The notes beneath the pieces are model-generated. The model had not been told where the DNA came from. It worked only from the letters and a program-made list of their open reading frames with translations, and ran no database searches. DNA of 64,000 nucleotides, taken from contig NC_080061.1 in the NCBI RefSeq assembly GCF_026212465.1, forward strand, positions 21,193,695 through 21,257,694, read 5' to 3'. Below are positions 13,457 to 26,700 of the stretch, piece after piece. The translations under genes were made by a program, and so were the position numbers. The stretch is from Amaranthus tricolor. Lineage: Eukaryota > Streptophyta > Magnoliopsida > Caryophyllales > Amaranthaceae. Within the stretch, counting starts at the first letter, position 1, and each line of letters opens with the position of its first letter.

Positions 13457-13570
13457 TGGATCATGGATCCTTGTACATTCTTCATCGTTCATTGTTCAAT
13501 GATCTTTGATCCTTATCATTATTCGTCGTTCATTCTTCATTGATACATTGATCCTTGTTCATTTTTCATC
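13457..13570 (+). repeat. L module: TCATGGATCATGG block with paired -1/+1 indels (type example)
   Basis: The two words TCATGGA TCATGGA are followed about 60 bp later by the six-base word TCCTTA and then the eight-base word TACATTGA. The two one-base changes cancel, so the 7-bp register is restored, but the frame is lost in between (ATTATTCGTCG region). Copies lie near 2.09, 3.96, 6.08, 7.59, 10.53, 13.46, 14.95, 19.06, 20.39, 21.72, 23.06, 26.40, 28.18, 29.42, 44.82, 46.32, 49.03, 50.53, 52.68, 54.17, 56.33, 57.81, 59.93 and 61.43 kb. The TCATGGATCC it contains includes a GGATCC. Confidence 0.8.
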
Positions 13571-13631
13571 GTTCATTCTTCATTGATCATTAATCCTTGT
13601 TAATTCATCATCGTTCATTCTTCAATGATCA

Positions 13632-15130
13632 TTGATCGTTGTTGATTCTTCATCGATCATTGTTAAAAGATCATTGATCCTTGTTCATTATGCATCAATT
13701 CATTCTTCATTGATCATTGATCCTTGTTCATTCTTCATCGTTCATTCATCAACGATCATTGATCCTTGTTCATTTTTCATCGATCATTGTTCAATGATGA
13801 TTGATCCTTGTTCATTATTCATCGATCATTGTTCAATGATCATTTATCCTTGTTCATTCTTCATCGTTAATTCTTCAATGATCATTGATCCTTGTACATT
13901 CTTCATTGTTCATTCTTTAATGATCATTGATCCTTGTTCATTATTGATCGTTCATTGTTCATCGTTCATTCTTCAATGATCGTTGATCGTTGTTGATTAT
14001 TTATCGATCATTGTTCAACGATCATTGATCCTTGTTCATTATGCATCAATTTATTCTTCATTGATAATTGATCCTTGTTCATTATTCATCGTTCATTCTT
14101 CAATGAGATTGATTCTTGTACATTCCTCATCGTTCTTTCGTTAATGGTCATTGGTCCTTGTTCATTATTCATCGTTCATTCTTCATTGATCATTGATCCT
14201 TGTTCATTCTTAATCGTTCATTCTTCAATGATCATTGATCCTTGTTCATTATTCATCGATAATTGTTCAATGATGATTGATCCTTGTTCATTATTAATCA
14301 TTCATTCCTCAATGATCAATTATCCTTGTACATTCTTCATCGTTCATTCTTCATTGATCATTGATCCTTGTTAATTCTTCATCGTTCAATCTTCAGTGAT
14401 CATTGATCCTTTTAATTCTTCAACGCTCATTCTTCAATGATCATTGATCCTTGTTCATTATTCATCGTTCATTCTTCATTGATCATTGATCCTTGTTCAT
14501 TCTTCATCGTTCATTCTTCAATGATTATTGATCCTTGTTCATTCTTCATCGTTCATTCTTTAACGATCATTGATCCTTGTTCATTTTTCATCGATCAATG
14601 TTCAATGATCATTGATCCTTGTTCGTTATTCATCGATCATTCTTCAATGATCATTCATCCTTGTTCATTATTCATCGTTCATTCTTCAATGATCATTTAT
14701 CCTTGTTCATTCTTCATCATTAATTCTTCAATGATCATTGATCCTTGTACATTCTTCATTGTTCATTCTTCAATGATCATTGATCCTTGTTCATTATTGA
14801 TCGTTCATTCTTCATCGTTCATTCTTCAATGATCATTGATCGTTGTTGATTATTCATCGATCATTTTTCAACGATCATTGATCCTTGTTCATTATGCATA
14901 AATTTATTCTTCATTGATTATTGATCCTTGTTCATTCTTCATTGTTCATTCTTCATGGATCATGGATCCTTGTACATTCTTCATCGTTCATTGTTCAATG
15001 ATCTTTGATCCTTATCATTATTCGTCGTTCATTCTTCATTGATACATTGATCCTTGTTCATTATTCATCGTTCATTCTTCATTGATCATTAATCCTTGTT
15101 AATTCATCATCGTTCATTCTTCAATGATCA
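13632..15130 (+). repeat. 1,499-bp HOR unit, start of partial third 2.9-kb copy
   Basis: The first 740 bases continue the 2,929-bp periodicity. At about 14,375 the sequence departs into a TCCTTTTAATTC, GCATAAATTT and TCATGGATCATGG string and returns to the TTAAAAGA module at 15131, a 1,499-bp step. The later 1,331-bp HOR is this unit less 168 bp (four monomers), so this looks like its undeleted parent type. Confidence 0.75.
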
Positions 15131-18100
15131 TTGATCGTTGTTGATTCTTCATCGATCATTGTTAAAAGATCATTGATCCTTGTTCATTATGCATCAATTC
15201 ATTCTTCATTGATCATTGATCCTTGTTCATTCTTCATCGTTCATTCATCAACGATCATTGATCCTTGTTCATTTTTCATCGATCATTGTTCAATGATGAT
15301 TGATCCTTGTTCATTATTCATCGATCATTGTTCAATGATCATTTATCCTTGTTCATTCTTCATCGTTAATTCTTCAATGATCATTGATCCTTGTAAATTC
15401 TTCATTGTTTATTCTTTAATGATCATTGATCCTTGTTCATTATTGATCGTTCATTCTTCAATGATCGTTGATCGTTGTTGATTATTCATCGATCATTGTT
15501 CAACGATCATTGATCCTTGTTCATTATGCATCAATTTATTCTTCATTGATCATTGATCCTTGTTCATTATTCATCGTTCATTCTTCAATGAGATTGATTC
15601 TTGTACATTCCTCATCATTCTTTCGTTAATGGTCATTGGTCCTTGTTCATTATTCATCGTTCATTCTTCATTGATCATTGATCCTTGTTCATTCTTAATC
15701 GTTCATTCTTCAATGATCATTCATCCTTGTTCATTATTCATCGATCATTGTTCAATGATGATTGATCCTTGTTCATTATTAATCATTCATTCCTCAATGA
15801 TCAATTATCCTTGTACATTCTTCATCGTTCATTCTTCATTGATCATTGATCCTTGTTAATTCATCATCGTTCATTCTTCAATGATCATTGATCGTTGTTG
15901 ATTCTTCATCGATCATTGATAAAAGATCATTGATCCTTGTTCATTATTCATCAAGTCATTCTTCAATGATCATTGATCCTTGTACATTCTTCATCGTTCA
16001 TTCATCAACGATCATTGATCCTTGTTCATTTTTCATCGATCATTGTTCAATGATCATTGATCCTTGTTCATTATTCATCGATCATTGTTCAATGGTCATT
16101 TATCCTTGTTCATTCATCATCGTTAATTCTTCAATGATCATTGATCCTTGTACATTCTTCATTGTTCATTCTTCAATGATCATTGATCCTTGTTCATTAT
16201 TGATCGTTCATTCTTCATCGTTCATTCTTCAATGATCGTTGATCGTTGTTGATTATTCATCGATCATTGTTCAACGATCATTGATCCTTGTTCATTATGC
16301 ATCAATTTATTCTTCATTGATAATTGATCCTTGTTCATTCTTCATCGTTCATTCATTAACGATCATTGATCCTTGTTCATTTTTCATCGATCATTGTTCA
16401 ATGATGATTGATCCTTGTTCATTATTCATCGATCATTGTTCAATGATCATTTATCCTTGTTCATTCTTCATCGTTAATTCTTCAATGATCATTGATCCTT
16501 GTACATTCTTCATTGTTCATTCTTTAATGATCATGGATCCTTGTTCATTATTGATCGTTCATTCTTCATCGTTCATTCTTCAATGATCGTTGATCGTTGT
16601 TGATTATTCATCGATCATTGTTCAACGATCATTGATCCTTGTTCATTATGCATCAATTTATTCTTCATTGATAATTGATCCTTGTTCATTATTCATCGTT
16701 CATTCTTCAATGAGATTGATTCTTGTACATTCCTCATCGTTCTTTCGTTAATGGTCATTGGTCCTTGTTCATTATTCATCGTTCATTCTTCATTGATCAT
16801 TGATCCTTGTTCATTCTTAATCGTTCATTCTTCAATGATCATTGATCCTTGTTCATTATTCATCGATCATTGTTCAATGATGATTGATCCTTGTTCATTA
16901 TTAATCATTCATTCCTCAATGATCAATTATCCTTGTACATTCTACATCGTTCATTCTTCATTGATCATTGATCCTTGTTAATTCATCATCGTTCATTCTT
17001 CAATGATCATTGATCGTTGTTGATTCTTCATCGATCATTGATAAAAGATCATTGATCCTTGTTCATTATTCATCAATTCATTCTTCAATGATCATTGATC
17101 CTTGTACATTCTTCATCGTTCATTCATCAACGATCATTGATCCTTGTTCATTTTTCATCGATCATTGTTCAATGATCATTGATCCTTATTCATTATTCAT
17201 CGATCATTGTTCAATGGTCATTTATCCTTGTTCATTCATCATCGTTAATTCTTCAATGATCATTGATCCTTGTACATTCTTCATTGTTCATTCTTCAATG
17301 ATCATTGATCCTTGTTCATTATTGATCGTTCATTCTTCATCGTTCATTCTTCAATGACCGTTGATCGTTGTTGATTATTCATCGATCATTGTTCAACGAT
17401 CATTGATCCTTGTTCATTATGCATCAATTTATTCTTCATTGATAATTGATCCTTGTTCATTATTCATCGTTCATTCTTCAATGAGATTGATTCTTGTACA
17501 TTGCTCATCGTTCTTTCATTAATGGTCATTGGTCCTTGTTCATTATTCATCGTTCATTCTTCATTGATCATTGATCCTTGTTCATTCTTAATCGTTCATT
17601 CTTCAATGATCATTGATCCTTGTTCATTATTCATCGATCATTGTTCAATGATGATTGATCCTTGTTCATTATTAATCATTCATTCCTCAATGATCAATTA
17701 TCCTTGTACATTCTTCATCGTTCATTCTCCATTCATCATTGATCCTTGTTAATTCATCATCGTTCATTCTTAAATGATCATTGATCGTTGTTGATTCTTC
17801 ATCGATCATTGTTAAAAGATCATTGATCCTTGTGCATTATGCATCAATTCATTCTTCAACGATCATTGATCCTTGTTATTTTTCATCGATCATTGTTCAA
17901 TGATCATTGATCCTTGTTCATTATTTATCGATCATTGTTCAATGATCATTTATCCTTGTTCATTCTTCATTGTTTTTTGTTCAATGATCATTGATCCTTG
18001 TACATTCTTCATTGTTCATTCTTCAATGACCATTGATCCTTGTTCATTATTGATCGTTCATTCTTCATCGTTCATTCTTCAATGATCATTGATTGTTGTT

Positions 18101-18540
18101 GATTATTCATCGATCAATGTTCAACGATCATTGATCCTTGTTCATTATGCATCAATTTATTCTTCATTGATAATTGATCCTTGTTCATTATTCATCGTTC
18201 ATTCTTCAATGAGATTGATTCTTGTACATTCCTCATCGTTCTTTCGTTAATGGTCATCGGTCCTTGTTCATTATTCATCGTTCATTCTTCATTGATCATT
18301 GATCCTTATTCATTCTTAATCGTTCATTCTTCAATGATCATTGATCCTTGTTCATTATTCATCGATCATTGTTCAATGATGATTGATCCTTGTTCATTAT
18401 TAATCATTCATTCCTCAATGATCAATTATCCTTGTACATTCTTCATCGTTCATTCTTCATCGATCATTTATCCTTGTTAATTGTTCATCGCTCATTCTTC
18501 AATGATCATTGATCCTTTTAATTCTTCAACGCTCATTCTT
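15131..18540 (+). repeat. Short K/M-type HORs of 728-1,122 bp
   Basis: TTAAAAGA or GATAAAAGA modules alternate with GAGATTGATT modules at short spacing (GAG at 15590, 16712, 17483, 18211; steps 1,122, 771 and 728). The 1,122-bp copy pair is marked by shared TTCATTCATCATCGTTAATTC near 16,110 and 17,232. A one-base loss near 17,878 (CTTGTTATTTTTC) breaks the frame there. The TCATGGATCATGG module is absent from this stretch. Confidence 0.75.
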
Positions 18541-19236
18541 CAATGATCATTGATCCTTGTTCATTATTCATCGTTCATTCTTCATTGATCATTGATACTT
18601 GTTCATTCTTCATCGTTCATTCTTCAATGATCATTGATCCTTGTTCATTCTTCATCGTTCATTCTTCAACGATCATTGATCCTTGTTCATTTTTCATCGA
18701 TCATTGTTCAATGATCATTGATCCTTGTTCATTATTCATCGATCATTGTTCAATGATCATTCATCCTTGTTCATTATTCATCGTTCATTCTTCAATGATC
18801 ATTTATCCTTGTTCATTCTTCATCATTAATTCTTCAATGATCATTGATCCTTGTACATTCTTCATTGTTCATTCTTCAATAATCATTGATCCTTGTTCAT
18901 TATTGATCGTTCATTGTTCATCGTTCATTCTTCAATGATCATTGATCGTTGTTGATTATTCATCGATCATTTTTCAACGATCATTGATCCTTGTTCATTA
19001 TGCATAAATTTATTCTTCATTGATTATTGATCCTTGTTCATTCTTCATTGTTCATTCTTCATGGATCATGGATCCTTGTACATTCTTCATCGTTCATTGT
19101 TCAATGATCTTTGATCCTTATCATTATTCGTCGTTCATTCTTCATTGATACATTGATCCTTGTTCATTATTCATCGTTCATTCTTCATTGATCATTAATC
19201 CTTGTTAATTCATCATCGTTCATTCTTCAATGATCA

Positions 19237-20567
19237 TTGATCGTTGTTGATTCTTCATCGATCATTGTTAAAAGATCATTGATCCTTGTTCATTATGCAT
19301 CAATTCATTCTTCATTGATCATTGATCCTTGTTCATTCTTCATCGTTCATTCATCAACGATCATTGATCCTTGTTCATTTTTCATCGATCATTGTTCAAT
19401 GATCATTGATCCTTGTTCATTATTCATCGATCATTGTTCAATGATCATTTATCCTTGTTCATTCTTCATCGTTAATTCTTCAATGATCATTGATCGTTGT
19501 ACATTCTTCATTGTTCATTCTTCAATGATCATTGATCCTTGTTCATTATTGATGGTTCATTCTTCATCGTTCATTCTTCAATGATCGTTGATCGTTGTTG
19601 ATTATTCATCGATCATTGTTCAACGATCATTGATCCTTGTTCATTATGCATCAATTTATTCTTCATTGATAATTGATCCTTGTTCATTATTCATCGTTCA
19701 TTCTTCAATGAGATTGATTCTTGTAGATTCCTCATCGTTCTTTCGTTAATGGTCATTGGTCCTTGTTCATTATTCATCGTTCATTCTTCATTGATCATTG
19801 ATCCTTGTTAATTCTTCATCGTTCATTCTTCAGTGATCATTGATCCTTTTAATTCTTCAACGCTCATTCTTCAATGATCATTGATCCTTGTTCATTATTC
19901 ATCGTTCATTCTTCATTGATCATTGATCCTTGTTCATTCTTCATCGTTCATTCTTCAATGATTATTGATCCTTGTTCATTCTTCATCGTTCATTCTTCAA
20001 CGATCATTGATCCTTGTTCATTTTTCATCGATCATTGTTCAATGATCATTGATCCTTGTTAATTATTCATCGATCATTCTTCAATGATCATTCATCCTTG
20101 TTCATTATTCATCGTTCATTCTTCAATGATCATTTATCCTTGTTCATTCTTCATCATTAATTCTTCAATGATCATTGATCCTTGTACATTCTTCATTGTT
20201 CATTCTTCAATGATCATTGATCCTTGTTCATTATTGATCGTTCATTCTTCATCGTTCATTCTTCAATGATCATTGATCGTTGTTGATTATTCATCGATCA
20301 TTTTTCAACGATCATTGATCCTTGTTCATTATGCATAAATTTATTCTTCATTGATTATTGATCCTTGTTCATTCTTCATTGTTCATTCTTCATGGATCAT
20401 GGATCCTTGTACATTCTTCATCGTTCATTGTTCAATGATCTTTGATCCTTATCATTATTCGTCGTTCATTCTTCATTGATACATTGATCCTTGTTCATTA
20501 TTCATCGTTCATTCTTCATTGATCATTAATCCTTGTTAATTCATCATCGTTCATTCTTCAATGATCA
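19237..20567 (+). repeat. 1,331-bp HOR, copy 1
   Basis: This is the first of three tandem units starting at the TTAAAAGA module. All carry TTGTAGATTCC in place of the usual TTGTACATTCC (here near 19,723) and TGATCGTTGTACATTC near 19,495. Copies 1 and 2 alone share TTGATGGTTCATTC (near 19,551 and 20,882). 1,331 equals 190 x 7 plus 1, matching the net of its fixed one-base indels (three +1, two -1). Confidence 0.9.
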
Positions 20568-21898
20568 TTGATCGTTGTTGATTCTTCATCGATCATTGTT
20601 AAAAGATCATTGATCCTTGTTCATTATGCATCAATTCATTCTTCATTGATCATTGATCCTTGTTCATTCTTCATCGTTCATTCATCAACGATCATTGATC
20701 CTTGTTCATTTTTCATCGATCATTGTTCAATGATCATTGATCCTTGTTCATTATTCATCGATCATTGTTCAATGATCATTTATCCTTGTTCATTCTTCAT
20801 CGTTAATTCTTCAATGATCATTGATCGTTGTACATTCTTCATTGTTCATTCTTCAATGATCATTGATCCTTGTTCATTATTGATGGTTCATTCTTCATCG
20901 TTCATTCTTCAATGATCGTTGATCGTTGTTGATTATTCATCGATCATTGTTCAACGATCATTGATCCTTGTTCATTATGCATCAATTTATTCTTCATTGA
21001 TAATTGATCCTTGTTCATTATTCATCGTTCATTCTTCAATGAGATTGATTCTTGTAGATTCCTCATCGTTCTTTCGTTAATGGTCATTGGTCCTTGTTCA
21101 TTATTCATCGTTCATTCTTCATTGATCATTGATCCTTGTTAATTCTTCATCGTTCATTCTTCAGTGATCATTGATCCTTTTAATTCTTCAACGCTCATTC
21201 TTCGATGATCATTGATCCTTGTTCATTATTCATCGTTCATTCTTCATTGATCATTGATCCTTGTTCATTCTTCATCGTTCATTCTTCAATGATTATTGAT
21301 CCTTGTTCATTCTTCATCGTTCATTCTTCAACGATCATTGATCCTTGTTCATTTTTCATCGATCATTGTTCAATGATCATTGATCCTTGTTCATTATTCA
21401 TCGATCATTCTTCAATGATCATTCATCCTTGTTCATTATTCATCGTTCATTCTTCAATGATCATTTATCCTTGTTCATTCTTCATCATTAATTCTTCAAT
21501 GATCATTGATCCTTGTACATTCTTCATTGTTCATTCTTCAATGATCATTGATCCTTGTTCATTATTGATCGTTCATTCTTCATCGTTCATTCTTCAATGA
21601 TCATTGATCGTTGTTGATTATTCATCGATCATTTTTCAACGATCATTGATCGTTGTTCATTATGCATAAATTTATTCTTCATTGATTATTGATCCTTATT
21701 CATTCTTCATTGTTCATTCTTCATGGATCATGGATCCTTGTACATTCTTCATCGTTCATTGTTCAATGATCTTTGATCCTTATCATTATTCGTCGTTCAT
21801 TCTTCATTGATACATTGATCCTTGTTCATTATTCATCGTTCATTCTTCATTGATCATTAATCCTTGTTAATTCATCATCGTTCATTCTTCAATGATCA
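20568..21898 (+). repeat. 1,331-bp HOR, copy 2
   Basis: This unit is nearly identical to copy 1 in its first half. In its second half it shares variants with copy 3 instead: CTTCGATGATCATTG near 21,201, TGATCGTTGTTCATTATGC near 21,645, and TCCTTATTCATTCTTC near 21,691. The change of partner within one unit suggests a crossover or conversion boundary between about 20.9 and 21.2 kb. Confidence 0.9.
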
Positions 21899-23236
21899 TT
21901 GATCGTTGTTGATTCTTCATCGATCATTGTTAAAAGATCATTGATCCTTGTTCATTATGCATCAATTCATTCTTCATTGATCATTGATCCTTGTTCATTC
22001 TTCATCGTTCATTCATCAACGATCATTGATCCTTGTTCATTTTTCATCGATCATTGTTCAATGATCATTGATCCTTGTTCATTATTCATCGATCATTGTT
22101 CAATGATCATTTATCCTTGTTCATTCTTCATCGTTAATTCTTCAATGATCATTGATCGTTGTACATTCTTCATTGTTCATTCTTCAATGATCATTGATCC
22201 TTGTTCATTATTGATCGTTCATTCTTCATCGTTCATTCTTCAATGATCGTTGATCGTTGTTGATTATTCATCGATCATTGTTCAACGATCATTGATCCTT
22301 GTTCATTATGCATCAATTTATTCTTCATTGATAATTGATCCTTGTTCATTATTCATCGTTCATTCTTCAATGAGATTGATTCTTGTAGATTCCTCATCGT
22401 TCTTTCGTTAATGGTCATTGGTCCTTGTTCATTATTCATCGTTCATTCTTCATTCTTCATTGATCATTGATCCTTGTTAATTCTTCATCGTTCATTCTTC
22501 AGTGATCATTGATCCTTTTAATTCTTCAACGCTCATTCTTCGATGATCATTGATCCTTGTTCATTATTCATCGTTCATTCTTCATTGATCATTGATCCTT
22601 GTTCATTCTTCATCGTTCATTCTTCAATGATTATTGATCCTTGTTCATTCTTCATCGTTCATTCTTCAACGATCATTGATCCTTGTTCATTTTTCATCGA
22701 TCATTGTTCAATGATCATTGATCCTTGTTCATTATTCATCGATCATTCTTCAATGATCATTCATCCTTGTTCATTATTCATCGTTCATTCTTCAATGATC
22801 ATTTATCCTTGTTCATTCTTCATCATTAATTCTTCAATGATCATTGATCCTTGTACATTCTTCATTGTTCATTCTTCAATGATCATTGATCCTTGTTCAT
22901 TATTGATCGTTCATTCTTCATCGTTCATTCTTCAATGATCATTGATCGTTGTTGATTATTCATCGATCATTTTTCAACGATCATTGATCGTTGTTCATTA
23001 TGCATAAATTTATTCTTCATTGATTATTGATCCTTATTCATTCTTCATTGTTCATTCTTCATGGATCATGGATCCTTGTACATTCTTCATCGTTCATTGT
23101 TCAATGATCTTTGATCCTTATCATTATTCGTCGTTCATTCTTCATTGATACATTGATCCTTGTTCATTATTCATCCTTCATTCTTCATTGATCATTAATC
23201 CTTGTTAATTCATCATCGTTCATTCTTCAATGATCA
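21899..23236 (+). repeat. 1,338-bp HOR, copy 3, with one extra 7-bp word
   Basis: This unit is 7 bp longer than its neighbours because TCATTCT is present twice at 22443-22456 where the others have it once. The rest stays in step with copy 2. A partial fourth copy follows from 23237 to about 23,790. It loses the 168-bp deletion and returns to the undeleted GAGATTGATT block. Confidence 0.9.
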
Positions 23237-23789
23237 TTGATCGTTGTTGATTCTTCATCGATCATTGTTAAAAGATCATTGATCCTTGTTCATTATGCAT
23301 CAATTCATTCTTCATTGATCATTGATCCTTGTTCATTCTTCATCGTTCATTCATCAACGATCATTGATCCTTGTTCATTTTTCATCGATCATTGTTCAAT
23401 GATCATTGATCCTTGTTCATTATTCATCGATCATTGTTCAATGATCATTTATCCTTGTTCATTCTTCATCGTTAATTCTTCAATGATCATTGATCGTTGT
23501 ACATTCTTCATTGTTCATTCTTCAATGATCATTGATCCTTGTTCATTAATGATCGTTCATTCTTCATCGTTCATTCTTCAATGATCGTTGATCGTTGTTG
23601 ATTATTCATCGATCATTGTTCAACGATCATTGATCCTTGTTCATTATGCATCAATTTATTCTTCATTGATAATTAATCCTTGTTCATTATTCATCGTTCA
23701 TTCTTCAATGAGATTGATTCTTGTAGATTCCTAATCGTTCTTTCGTTAATGGTCATTGGTACTTGTTCATTATTCATCGTTCATTCTTC

Positions 23790-26700
23790 ATTGATCATTG
23801 ATCCTTGTTCATTCTTAATCGTTCATTCTTCAATGATCATTGATCCTTGTTCATTATTCATCGATCATTGTTCAATGATGATTGATCCTTGTTCATTATT
23901 AATCATTCATTCCTCAATGATCAATTATCCTTGTACATTCTTCATCGTTCATTCTTCATTAATCATTGATCCTTGTTCATTCTTCATCGTTCATTCTTCA
24001 ATGATCATTGATCCTTGTTGATTATTCATCGATCATTGTTCAAAGATCATCGATCCTTGTTCATTATGCATAAATTCATTCTTCATTGATCATTGATCCT
24101 TGTTCATTCTTCATCGTTCATTCTTTAATGATCATTGATCCTTGTACATTCTTCATCGTTTATTCTTCAATGATCATTGATCGTTTCTCATTTTTCATCG
24201 TTCATTCTTCATTGATCATTGATCCTTTTTCATTCTTCATCGTTCATTCTTCAATGATCCTTGATCCTTGTTCATCATTCATCAATCATTGTTCAATGAT
24301 CATTGATCCTTGTTCATTATTCATCGTTCATTCTTCTATGATCATTGATTCTTGTATATTCTTCATCGTTTATTCGTCAATGGTCATTGATCCTTGTTCA
24401 TTATTCATCGTTCATTCTTCATTGATCATTGATCCTTGTTCATTCTTAATCGTTCATTCTTCAATGATCATTGATCCTTGTTCATTATTCATCGATCATT
24501 GTTCAATGATGATTGATCCTTGTTCATTATTAATCATTCATTCCTCAATGATCAATTATCCTTGTACATTCTTCATCGTTCATTCTTCATTCATCATTGA
24601 TCCTTGTTAATTCATCATCGTTCATTCTTCAATGATCATTGATCGTTGTTGATTCTTCATCGATCATTGTTAAAAGATCATTGATCCTTGTGCATTATGC
24701 ATCAATTCATTCTTCAATGATCATTGATCCTTGTTCATTCTTCATCGTTCATTCATCAACGATCATTGATCCTTGTTTATTTTTCATCGATCATTGTTCA
24801 ATGATCATTGATCCTTGTTCATTATTCATCGATCATTGTTCAATGATCATTTATCCTTGTTCATTCTTCATCGTTAATTCTTTAATGATCATTGATCCTT
24901 GTACATTCTTCATTGTTCATTCTTCAATGATCATTGATCCTTGTTCATTATTGATCGTTCATTCTTCATCCTTCATTCTTCAATGATCGTTGATCGTTGT
25001 TGATTATTCATCGATCATTGTTCAACGATCATTGATCCTTGTTCATTATGCATCAATTTATTCTTCATTGATAATTGATCCTTGTTCATTATTCATCGAT
25101 CATTCTTCAATGAGATTGATTCTTGTACATTCCTCATCGTTCTTTCGTTAATGGTCATTGGTCCTTGTTCATTATTCATCGTTCATTCTTCATTGATCAT
25201 TGATCCTTGTTCATTCTTAATCTTTCATTCTTCAATGATCATTGATCCTTGTTCATTATTCATCGATCATTGTTCAATGATGATTGATCCTTGTTCATTA
25301 TTAATCATTCATTCCTCAATGATCAATTATCCTTGTACATTCTTCATCGTTCATTCTTCATTAATCATTGATCCTTGTTCATTCTTCATCGTTCATTCTT
25401 CAATGATCATTGATCCTTGTACATTCTTCATCGTTTATTCTTCAATGATCATTGATCGTTTCTCATTTTTCATCGTTCATTCTTCATTGATCATTGATCC
25501 TTTTTCATTCTTCATCGTTCATTCTTCAATGATCCTTGATCCTTGTTCATCATTCATCAATCATTGTTCAATGATCATTGATCCTTGTTCATTATTCATC
25601 GTTCATTCTTCTATGATCATTGATTCTTGTACATTCTTCATAGTTTATTCGTCAATGGTCATTGATCCTTGTTCATTATTCATCGTTCATTCTTCATTGA
25701 TCATTGATCCTTGTTCATTCTTAATCGTTCATTCTTCAATGATCATTGATCCTTGTTCATTATTCATCGATCATTGTTCAATGATGATTGATCCTTGTTC
25801 ATTATTAATCATTCATTCCTCAAAGATCATTGATCCTTGTTCATTTTTCATCGTTCATTCTTCATTGATCATTGATCCTTGTTAATTCTTCATCGTTCAT
25901 TCTTCAATGATCATTGATCCTTTTAATTCTTCAACGCTCATTCTTCAATGATCATTGATCCTTGTTCATTATTCATCGTTCATTCTTCATTGATCATTGA
26001 TCCTTGTTCATTCTTCATCGTTCATTCTTCAACGATCATTGATCCTTGTTCATTCTTCATCGTTCATTCTTCAACGATGATTGATCCTTGTTCATTTTTC
26101 ATCGATCATTCTTCAACGATCATTGATCCTTGTTCATTATTCATCGATCATTGTTCAATGATCATTCATCCTTGTTCATTCTTCATCATTAATTCTTCAA
26201 TGATCATTGATCCTTGTACATTCTTCATTGTTCATTCTTCAATGATCATTGATCCTTGTTCATTATTGATCGTTCATTCTTCATCGTTCATTCTTCAATG
26301 ATGATTGATCGTTGTTGATTATCATTGATCCTTGTTCATTATGCATAAATTTATTATTCATTGATTATTGATCCATGTTCATTCTTCATCGTTCATTCTT
26401 CATGGATCATGGATCCTTGTACATTCTTCATCGTTCATTGTTCAATGATCTTTGATCCTTATCATTATTCGTCGTTCATTCTTCATTGATACATTTATCC
26501 TTGTTCATGATTCATCGTTCATTATTCATTGATCATTGATCCTTGTTAATTCATCATCGTTCATTCTTCAATGATAATTGATCGTTGTTGATTCTTCATC
26601 GATCATTGTTAAAAGATCATCGATCCTTGTTCATTATGCATCAATTCATTCTTCATTGATCATTGATCCTTGTTCATTCTTCATCGTTCATTCATCAACG

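Larger units (their letters stand above)
10703..13631 (+). repeat. 2,929-bp HOR, copy 2
   Basis: This is the second copy of the preceding unit, 14 bp shorter. The difference lies at about 11,800, where copy 1 (about 8,855) has an extra TCATCGTTCATTCT. Everything downstream stays at exactly 2,929 bp (9302 to 12231, 9703 to 12632, 10051 to 12980, 10703 to 13632, 11146 to 14075). The homology continues into a partial third copy to about 14.37 kb. A single multi-kilobase tandem duplication explains the pair. Confidence 0.88.
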
